The notes under the pieces are model-generated. The model was given only the letters and a program-made list of their open reading frames with translations, ran no database searches and was not told the DNA's origin. The translations under genes and the position numbers were made by a program. A stretch of DNA of 64,000 nucleotides from an uncultured Oscillospiraceae bacterium. GTDB lineage: Bacteria > Bacillota > Clostridia > Oscillospirales > Oscillospiraceae. This document shows positions 50,111-57,664 of this stretch, in pieces. Within the stretch, counting starts at the first letter, position 1, and each line of letters begins with the position of its first letter. Location: assembly GCA_947599925.1 (NCBI GenBank), contig CANQFT010000002.1, positions 124,001 through 188,000 of the forward strand, in the 5' to 3' direction.

Positions 50111-51147
50111 GGATCAGTTACACCCTCAACGCGGACGGGACCACTCTTGTCCCCAGTTTCGTGGACGGGGACGGGGTGAAGCTGGACGATGACGGGATGC
50201 CGGAGAACGCTATGTTCTACCTGGACATCCGCAACGGGAAGGCGTACTTCCGCGGGAATATTTACGCGGAGAACGGATACTTTGCCGGTGTAGTCAAGGC
50301 CACGGACTTCCTGACGCAAGGCGGCGAGAGTATGCTGACCGGCGGGAAGTTCAACTCGAAGTACCTGGACCTGGGCAAGATCCAGATTGACGGCGAGACC
50401 GGGAACATCACCATGACCGGGGACATCAACATGGGCGGCGCCAGCCGGATCGACCTGGGGAGCATCGTGATAGACGGGGCAAATCGGACCATTCGGTTCA
50501 CCGGCAAGGCCGGGTCGATCCTCTGGGGCGAGAGCGCGCCGGTGAAATACCAGTTTGGTGCGTCCGCGGCGGGGCCGTGGCACGACACGATGGAGGCGGG
50601 GGACAAGTACCGGCGGGACAGTCTGGACGGCGGGGCAAGCTGGGGCGAGCCCTATCAGTTCCGAGGGACGGACGGGAGGAACGGAAGTCCAGGGCGGGAC
50701 GGGACGGTGGACTATTCGGAGGTCAACCGGATCCTGAAGGAGACCTACGGCATCACCACCACCTACATCACCGAGGGGACCATCGGCTCACCGGTCATCC
50801 GGGGCGCGGAGATCTACGGGTGCAACATCTACGCCGGGGATGGACAGGGCATGGTCGCCAGCATGATGGGCGACGGGTTCTACATCCACGACGCGGACAT
50901 CGACACGCCAAAGATCGCGCTGGAAAGCATGAGCAACGGCAATATCCTCCGCCTGGTGTTGGGGGCCGGACCGAGAGGAGACAGTTCAATGTTGGGGCGA
51001 GGTCAAATCAATAAAACAAAATCGGGAATGGCAGTTGTATATATTGACGACAATGCAAAACCAAGCGGGTTCGAGTTTCACGACGACGGGAAAATAGTAG
51101 TGCGCGGTGATATTGTCAACCTGACGGTCCCAGCGGTATTTGGATAG
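50111..51147 (+). pseudogene. C-terminal part of a phage tail/minor structural protein
   Basis: ISYTLNADGTTLVPSFVDGDGVKLDDDGMPENAMFYLDIRNGKAYFRGNIYAENGYFAGVV...; reading frame enters from the truncated repeat with no native start. Confidence 0.7.
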
Positions 51148-51148
51148 T

Positions 51149-51889
51149 TTACTGTGACAACTTATTCATTATAGTGTCCTTAAAAGCGACAACGGTAGCT
51201 GGGACCATCACTCCACCTGTGAGCCCGTAGGCACCATAATACTCTACTTGACCTAGGCTACTCCCATCCTGCAAATCGTAAAATCCATATGCAAAGAAGT
51301 CCTCTCCGGCATATTTAGCGTCAATCGTGTCAGCGGCGTGCGCGCCAAAAAGCCGCTCGACCCGCTCCTGGCTCATATCTGAAATCAAAGAGAGCAGTCC
51401 GGCCTCATCTATACAGATTGCTTCAAAATTGTGTTCATTATCAAAGAAGCTCACTTCCCACATTCCCTTAAACTTCTGATACGCCGCTTCGTCCTGGGCA
51501 TCCCAATCCCAGTAGACGGAGTTGTAGGGGTTAGAGGAACGGTCCACCCTGTCCCCCATCGAAGGCTGCTTCGCGCCGGGGGCAGGGGCAGGAGGCGCCT
51601 TGGGGTCGGTGACGGTGGCCAGGTTGGTCTCGGCGTCGTAGCCCACGGTGAGGCCGTAGGCTTCGGCCAGGGCGCGGAGGGGAGCGTAGGTGGTGCCGTT
51701 ATAGGCAAAAACGGGGACCTCGGCCCCGGTGACGTCCCTGGGAACGAAGGTCTCGCCGTTGACCTGGATGTTGATGGGGTAGACGTCGATGGTCATGTGG
51801 TCGGAGATGGCGAGGGCGGAGATGGCCGCGCCAACGAGCAGGGCGCCCGCGAGGAGACCGGAGAGGAAAGTAGGAAAGCGGCGTTTCAT
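51149..51889 (-). CDS. Secreted stalk-domain (copper amine oxidase N-like) protein, probable prophage cargo
   Basis: Signal peptide; VFAYNGTTYAPLRALAEAYGLTVGYDAETNLATVTD. Confidence 0.75.
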   Translation of the reverse strand: MKRRFPTFLSGLLAGALLVGAAISALAISDHMTIDVYPINIQVNGETFVPRDVTGAEVPVFAYNGTTYAPLRALAEAYGLTVGYDAETNLATVTDPKAPPAPAPGAKQPSMGDRVDRSSNPYNSVYWDWDAQDEAAYQKFKGMWEVSFFDNEHNFEAICIDEAGLLSLISDMSQERVERLFGAHAADTIDAKYAGEDFFAYGFYDLQDGSSLGQVEYYGAYGLTGGVMVPATVVAFKDTIMNKLSQ

Positions 51890-52033
51890 GGGAATTACCT
51901 CCTTGAATATGGGATGGATACATTTTACCACTTTTCGGGAGAAAAGACAATGCCCGGAAATTGCGCGATATGTCCGGGTGAGATGGCACGCAAGGAAGGG
52001 GGAATAGAAGCGGGTTCAATATTTGGCATTTGC

Positions 52034-52732
52034 CCAGACCGAGCAGGGCGCCGCCCAGCAGACGGGGCCGCCACAGGAGGCCAGGTACTCCCAGGACGAC
52101 AAGGAGGACAGGGAGACCCAGCGGAAGCTTGCCGGGAAAGGGTTGCAGAAAGCTGGGCGGCGTGGTATGATAAAGACCACACGGCAGGAATGGCGGCAGA
52201 TCCAAAGCGCACAGATGCAGAAGTATGCCGGGATGGAGGAGAGCGACATCCCGGAGCAGGACTACGTGTTCGCCCATGATCTTTTCTACGTTATCCGCAA
52301 CTATGGACTGGATACATTTACCGTAATGAAGCGCCTGGATCCTGCCACCAATCAGCAGGACGTCAACCAAATCATTAGGGGGAAAAAATATGAAGATCAC
52401 GGACAATTCGGCGTTGACGATTGGGAAATTGATGGGTCGGATCCAAGCGACGGACGCAGACGCCGTAGTCGTGGGCTTGACACTGGAGACGGAGGAGAAC
52501 GCCCAGGAGTTCTTCACATGGTACAAGAGTCTGACGGAGGACCCGACGCCCCAGGCGTGCTTCGAGAAAGCAGTAGAGATTTGGGAGGCCAACGGCCCGT
52601 GGCCGGAGGAGACGAACGGGGAAGCCTGACCGAGCGGGAGACCGGCGGCGGAGAGGAGTTTTCGCGGGAGCCCGATGAAGCCTACGTCCGGGAGCTGCGG
52701 GTCGCGCCCTACGCGGGCGCGTGGGTTGAAAT
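52034..52732 (+). repeat. 699-bp module copy 1, ends in variant CRISPR repeat
   Basis: Roughly 90% identical by eye and the same length as 53301-53999. Confidence 0.9.
52390..52629 (+). CDS. 79-aa protein of unknown function (module copy 1)
   Basis: MKITDNSALTIGKLMGRIQATDADAVVVGLTLETEENAQEFFTWYKSL...; agggggaaaaaat RBS region; paralog at 53657. Confidence 0.7.
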   Translation: MKITDNSALTIGKLMGRIQATDADAVVVGLTLETEENAQEFFTWYKSLTEDPTPQACFEKAVEIWEANGPWPEETNGEA

Positions 52733-53188
52733 TCCGGGGGTGCGGGCGTGTAGACCTTCGCCACCGTCGCGCCCCGTGCGGGCGCGTGGGTTGAAATTTG
52801 TTGCTCTCCAGCACCTTGTAGACGGCTATGGTCGCGCCCCGTGCGGGCGCGTGGGTTGAAATAGATGATGGTACAATTAAGTGCTATTCCAACCCGTCGC
52901 GCCCCGTGCGGGCGCGGGGGTTGAAATCGGAGCCCTGCACCCCCGCCACCGCGCTGTCCAGTCGCGCCCCGTGCGGGCGCGTGGGTTGAAATAGCCCGCT
53001 GTGTACTTACATCAGACTGTCCCCAAGTCGCGCCCCGTGCGGGCGCGTGGGTTGAAATGATTTGTAGGCTATGACTACCGCAAACTCACGTGTCGCGCCC
53101 CGTGCGGGCGCGTGGGTTGAAATCCTCATATCGTTCGCGGACTCCGGTATACCGGAGTCGCGCCCCGTGCGGGCGCGTGGGTTGAAAT
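52701..53188 (+). CRISPR. CRISPR array 2, 8 repeats, 7 spacers
   Basis: Starts 52701 (variant loop TAC), 52766, 52831, 52896 (1 mismatch), 52961, 53027, 53092, 53157. Confidence 0.97.
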
Positions 53189-53196
53189 TGGCCGAT

Positions 53197-53656
53197 ATGT
53201 ACGGCGGGATGAATATCTTTGCCGGGACGGACTGGGAGGGGGAGATGGAGGCCCTGGGTCTGCTGGTGGGGCCCATGACCGATGAGCAGATCGTCAAAAG
53301 CCAGACCGAGCAGGGCGCCGCCCAGCAGACGGGGCCGCCACAGGAGGCAAGGTACTCCCAGGACGACAAGGAGGACAGGGAGACCCAGCGAAAGCTTGCC
53401 GGGAAAGGGTTGCAGAAAGCTGGGCGGCGTGGTATGATAAAGACCACACGGCAGGAATGGCGGCAGATCCAAATCGCCCAGATGCAGAAGTATGCCGGGA
53501 TGGAGGAGAGCGACATCCCGGAGCGAGATTATGTGTTCGCCCATGATCAGTTCTACCTTATCCGCAACCATGGACTGGGTACATTTGATGTTACACTGCG
53601 GCTCGACCCGGCGACAGAACAAATGGCTGTCAATCGAATCATTAGGGGGAATACAA
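53197..53656 (+). pseudogene. Phage-like protein fragment upstream of 79-aa ORF
   Basis: MYGGMNIFAGTDWEGEMEALGLLVGPMTDEQIVKSQTEQGAAQQ...RLDPATEQMAVNRIIRG; frame enters from last array-2 repeat; paralogous segment in copy 1. Confidence 0.45.
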
Positions 53657-53999
53657 ATGAAGATCACGGACAATTCGGCGTTGACGATCGGGAGACTGAT
53701 GGGCAGGATCAAAGCGACGAACGAGGAAGCCGTGGCCGTGGGCCTGACGCTGGGGACGGAGGAGAACACCCAGGAGTTCTTCGCATGGTACAAGAGTCTG
53801 ACGGAGGCCCCGACACCGAGGGCGTGCTTCGAGAAAGCAGTAGAGATTTGGGAGGCCAACGGCCCGTGGCCGGAGGAGACGAACGGGGAAGCCTGACCGA
53901 GCGGGAGACCGGCGGCGGGGAGGAGTTTTCGCGGGAGCCCGATGAAGCCTACGTCCGGGAGCTGCGGGTCGCGCCCTACGCGGGCGTGGGGGTTGAAAT
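53301..53999 (+). repeat. 699-bp module copy 2, ends in variant CRISPR repeat (53968-53999)
   Basis: Same length as copy 1, substitutions only. Confidence 0.9.
53657..53896 (+). CDS. 79-aa protein of unknown function (module copy 2)
   Basis: MKITDNSALTIGRLMGRIKATNEEAVAVGLTLGTEENTQEFFAWYKSL... Confidence 0.7.
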   Translation: MKITDNSALTIGRLMGRIKATNEEAVAVGLTLGTEENTQEFFAWYKSLTEAPTPRACFEKAVEIWEANGPWPEETNGEA

Positions 54000-54032
54000 T
54001 GGATGGCGACGGCCTGGGCGCTGTCCGAGCGG

Positions 54033-54112
54033 GCCACGCCTTCTACGGCTGAGCGGCAAAAAGCAAGAGCCATTGGCAGCAGATCTGCTCCCAATGGCTC
54101 TTTTTTCGCGCT
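54033..54112 (+). repeat. Direct repeat R flanking CRISPR-Cas island
   Basis: Copy of 40281-40360 including last codons (HAFYG stop) and terminator of the SleB-like gene. Confidence 0.95.
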
Positions 54113-54131
54113 GTTTCAGCTGGAGGGCAGC

Positions 54132-55880
54132 TTACTTCAGGCCGTTCTCGTAGGCCTCGATCATCTTCTTGAACGTGTGACCCGTAGGATTTGAGGGGGC
54201 TGGAACCCCTGCGGCCACTAGGTTTTCGTCTGGTCGCGGGTCAGGGGGCGTGATGTGTCCCGTGCGGCGCGCGAGCTTCTGGAGGAATTTTTGAGTGCTC
54301 TCGCCGGTGAGGATGCGGATGTCCAGACGGAGGGAGCCGTCCTCCTCCGGGGTGACGAAGATCTTGTCGATATACCGATCCACGAACTCCTTGGTGACGA
54401 TCCCCTGGGCGGCGTCCCGCTGGGCCTCCCGGAGCACCCGGCGGATGGCGTCGATGTGCTGTTTGAACTCCTGGTCGGAGTGTTGGCTCTCCTCCAGCTC
54501 GTAGATCTCCCGCTCGGCTTCCGCGATCTCCGCGTCGCAGTCCCGGTTCATGGAGAGGAAGTCCCGGTCGGTGATCTTCCCCTCGATGTTGTAGGTGAGT
54601 AGCTTGCCCTTTTTCCGCTGGGCCAGGTCGATCTGCCCCCGCAGGGCCTCGATCCGCGGCCCCACATCCTCCTCCCTCGCCTGGGCGGTGTAGAGCGCCA
54701 CATACTCCTCCAGGTAGGTCTCCGCGTCCCCCTTTGTCTCGCGGAACACGTCCAGCAGGAGCGGCTTCAGCTCCTCCTCGTAGATGGCGAAGGAGGGGCA
54801 GGACTCCGCCCCGTTCTTGATTTTCCCGGAGCAGACCCACTTGCTGTTCTTGCGGCCCAGCCGGTCTACGCTGTCCCGCCGGTAGTAGGCGGCGCCGCAG
54901 TGGGTGCAGTAGAGCTTGCCGGTGAGCAGATTGCCGTGGTTGCAGATGCCCTGGCGGGCCTTCACATCCTCGCTGCGCTTCTTCAGGACCTTGTTGGCCT
55001 TGTCCCAAAGCTCCTCGGTGACGATGGCGGGGACGATCTGCCCCGTCTCGTCCTTAAACATCACCCACTCCTCCGGAGGGAGGAACTTCTGCTTCTTGGT
55101 GAAGAAGTCCATGACCTTGACCTTGTTGCCCACGTAGTAGCCCTTGTATTTGGGGTTGCTGATCATCCCGGACATGGTGGTGTGGGCGATCTTCTTGCCG
55201 TTGTGGTTGTGGTAGCCCTTCTCCCAGAACAGCGTCTCGATCTGCTTCATGGAGTACCGCCCGGTGGCGTAGAGCTCAAACAGCTCCCGCACCATGGGGG
55301 CCTCCGCCTCGTCGATGATCAGCCGCCCACCGTCCTTGCGGTAGCCAAAGATGCGGCTGTTGCCCAACACCACTCCCTTCTTGATGGCCTGGGCGTGGCC
55401 GAACTTCACCCGGCTGGACAGCTTCCGCAGCTCATCTTGGGCGATGCCCGACATGATGGTGAGGCGAAGCTCGCTGTCCTCGTCCAGGGTGTTGATGACG
55501 TCGTTCTGAAAGAGGACGCCCACCCCGGCGTTCAACAGCTCCCGGGTGTACTGGATGGAGTCCAGGGTGTTCCGGGCGAACCGGGTGATCTCCTTGGTAA
55601 TAATGAAGTCGAACTTCCCCGCCTTGCCGTCCTCCACCATGCGGTGGAAGCTCTCCCGCTTCTTCGTGGTGGCGGCGGACAGCCCCTCGTCGATGTACCC
55701 CTCCACATAGGTCCAGTGGGGGTTCTTCTTGATGAAGTCGCTGTAATAGCTGATCTGATTTTCCAGGGAGTTGAGTTGCTCGTCCTTCTCGCTGGACACC
55801 CGGGCGTAAAAGGTCACCCGCATGGGCAAATCGTAGACCGAGCGCGTCCGCAGTTGCTGCCTGGCAGTGTGAATGTCCAT
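54132..55880 (-). CDS. Large serine recombinase
   Basis: RVTFYARVSSEKDEQLNSLENQ...; recombinase Zn ribbon (YCTHCGAAYYRR...WVCSGKIKNGAESCPS), coiled coil. Confidence 0.93.
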   Translation of the reverse strand: MDIHTARQQLRTRSVYDLPMRVTFYARVSSEKDEQLNSLENQISYYSDFIKKNPHWTYVEGYIDEGLSAATTKKRESFHRMVEDGKAGKFDFIITKEITRFARNTLDSIQYTRELLNAGVGVLFQNDVINTLDEDSELRLTIMSGIAQDELRKLSSRVKFGHAQAIKKGVVLGNSRIFGYRKDGGRLIIDEAEAPMVRELFELYATGRYSMKQIETLFWEKGYHNHNGKKIAHTTMSGMISNPKYKGYYVGNKVKVMDFFTKKQKFLPPEEWVMFKDETGQIVPAIVTEELWDKANKVLKKRSEDVKARQGICNHGNLLTGKLYCTHCGAAYYRRDSVDRLGRKNSKWVCSGKIKNGAESCPSFAIYEEELKPLLLDVFRETKGDAETYLEEYVALYTAQAREEDVGPRIEALRGQIDLAQRKKGKLLTYNIEGKITDRDFLSMNRDCDAEIAEAEREIYELEESQHSDQEFKQHIDAIRRVLREAQRDAAQGIVTKEFVDRYIDKIFVTPEEDGSLRLDIRILTGESTQKFLQKLARRTGHITPPDPRPDENLVAAGVPAPSNPTGHTFKKMIEAYENGLK

Positions 55881-55920
55881 GGCATTTCCTCCAAAAGTTC
55901 GTTGTATCATGTTTATATTG

Positions 55921-55948
55921 ATTATATCAAGACGATGCGAAAAGTCAA
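55921..55948 (-). promoter_or_regulatory. Serine recombinase promoter
   Basis: Minus strand TTGACT-16-TATAAT; TTGATtatATCAA palindrome at 55918-55930 overlaps -10. Confidence 0.65.
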
Positions 55949-56020
55949 GACAAACCGGCCCGGACAAGCGATGCAAAAAATGTCGAAAAAAGTAGAATTT
56001 TTGCACTCAAATGCAAAAAC

Positions 56021-56049
56021 TTGATTTTTGAACTTGCCTGTGCTATACT
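56021..56049 (+). promoter_or_regulatory. Promoter of DUF4143-type ATPase gene
   Basis: TTGATT-17-TATACT. Confidence 0.65.
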
Positions 56050-56072
56050 CCCCTGTAAGGGAGGGGATGACG

Positions 56073-57392
56073 ATGGCAGAAGATCGGCCGCTCAAGCGGC
56101 GGGATCAATATCTCAATAAGCTGATCGCTTTTCAGGATACCGAGCCGGTGAAGGTCGTGACCGGGATCCGCCGGTGCGGAAAGTCCAGCCTGCTTAAGCT
56201 GATGGAGGCCCATCTGCGGACCGAGGGCGTCCCGGAGGAGCAGATCCTTGCCATGAATTTTGAGTCTCACGACTTTAAGGACATGACGGCGGATGATTTC
56301 TATTCCTATGTGAAAGAGCGGGTCATTCCCGGCCGGCGGATGTATCTCTTTTTTGACGAGGTACAGCGCGTCCCCCGGTGGGAGGACACGGTCAATTCCT
56401 TCCGGGTAGACTTCAACTGCGACATCTATATTACCGGCTCCAACGCCTACCTGCTCTCCTCGGAGTATTCCACCTATCTGTCCGGCCGGTGCGTGGAGAT
56501 CAAGATGCTCCCTCTCTCCTTTCGGGAATTCCTCTATTTCCACGGCTTCCGGCTGGAGGAGAGCAAAAGCGCCCTGGGCGGCACCCGATGGCAGGGAGTA
56601 GATGAAGCGGGAACGCGCTACGACCTACGGGATCTGTTTGATGCCTATATGCGCTTTGGCGGTATGCCGGGGATCGCCGACGTGGGGCTTGACCAGGAAA
56701 AGGCGCTGGTCCTGCTGGACGGCATCTATTCCACCGTCATTGTCCGGGATATTCTGGAACGGGAGAACCGCCGGGGACAGAAACGGATCACCGACCCTCT
56801 GCTCCTTCGGAAAATCGTCCTCTTTCTGGCGGATAACATCGGGAACAATGTCTCGGTGTCCTCCATCGGGAATACCTTGGTCAACGAGGGGCTCCTGGAG
56901 CACGGAGGCCGAAAAAACGCCCCCAGCGCCCACACGGTCCAGGCCTATGTGAACGCCTTGTTGGAGGCATTTTTCTTCTACGACATCCGGCGCTTTGACA
57001 TCAAGGGGAAGGAGTATCTCCGCACCCTTGGCAAATACTATATCGTGGATATTGGCCTGCGTAATTACCTGCTGGGTTTTCGTGACCGGGACAGCGGCCA
57101 CGCCTTGGAAAATGTGGTCTACTTTGAACTGCTGCGCCGGGGCTATGACGTGGCCATCGGCAAGGTGGACAACTCCGAGGTGGATTTTATCGCCACCAGG
57201 GCGGAGGGCAAGCTCTATGTTCAGGTGACCGAGTCCATGCTGGGAGAGGATACCCGCCGCCGGGAGCTGGCCCCCCTGCAAAAAATCGGCGACAACTACG
57301 AGAAGATCATCCTGTCTCTGGACAGAGGCTTAGAGGAGTCCTACGAGGGGATCCGGGTCCTCTCCCTCGTGGACTGGCTTCTGCGGGAGTAA
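56073..57392 (+). CDS. AAA ATPase with C-terminal DUF4143-type nuclease-like domain
   Basis: KVVTGIRRCGKSSLLKLM...YITGSNAYLLSSEYSTYLSGRCVEIKMLPLSFREFL. Confidence 0.9.
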   Translation: MAEDRPLKRRDQYLNKLIAFQDTEPVKVVTGIRRCGKSSLLKLMEAHLRTEGVPEEQILAMNFESHDFKDMTADDFYSYVKERVIPGRRMYLFFDEVQRVPRWEDTVNSFRVDFNCDIYITGSNAYLLSSEYSTYLSGRCVEIKMLPLSFREFLYFHGFRLEESKSALGGTRWQGVDEAGTRYDLRDLFDAYMRFGGMPGIADVGLDQEKALVLLDGIYSTVIVRDILERENRRGQKRITDPLLLRKIVLFLADNIGNNVSVSSIGNTLVNEGLLEHGGRKNAPSAHTVQAYVNALLEAFFFYDIRRFDIKGKEYLRTLGKYYIVDIGLRNYLLGFRDRDSGHALENVVYFELLRRGYDVAIGKVDNSEVDFIATRAEGKLYVQVTESMLGEDTRRRELAPLQKIGDNYEKIILSLDRGLEESYEGIRVLSLVDWLLRE

Positions 57393-57441
57393 GCAAAAAG
57401 GCGGGGGGAGCCGCAAGTGCGACTCCCCCCGCCTGTCCCTC

Positions 57442-57603
57442 TCACAACATCCCGCGCCTGTCGATCGCCAGTCGCATCCTGCGCCACTCCTTCTCGGTAA
57501 TGACGCCTCGCTTCCGTAGGTAGTCGTTATAATAATGCAGCCAAACCTCCCGGGCAAGACGCTCCGGCGCAGGCTTGGCTGTTTCCGCTTTTGGCAAAGG
57601 CAT
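57442..57603 (-). CDS. Small conserved protein of mobile elements (53 aa)
   Basis: MPLPKAETAKPAPERLAREVWLHYYNDYLRKRGVITEKEWRRMRLAIDRRGML. Confidence 0.6.
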   Translation of the reverse strand: MPLPKAETAKPAPERLAREVWLHYYNDYLRKRGVITEKEWRRMRLAIDRRGML

Positions 57604-57664
57604 TCCCTCCTTTGCTGTAGTTATTCCCAGTTTTCCGGGTCCATAGTCAATAAGGCATCCCCCC

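Noticed and set aside
52370-52400. Programmed -1 frameshift (gggaaaaaat) joining the upstream frame to the 79-aa ORF
   Set aside because: The slippery run is absent in copy 2 (gggaatacaaat), and the 79-aa ORF has its own ATG and RBS.
48506-53188. Spacer self-targeting within this window
   Set aside because: By eye no spacer convincingly matched the phage fragments or other window sequence; a BLASTN of all 31 spacers against the genome and phage databases is needed.
52034-53999. Diversity-generating retroelement (template/variable repeat) explanation for the 699-bp pair
   Set aside because: No reverse transcriptase in the window; differences are not adenine-specific and many are synonymous.
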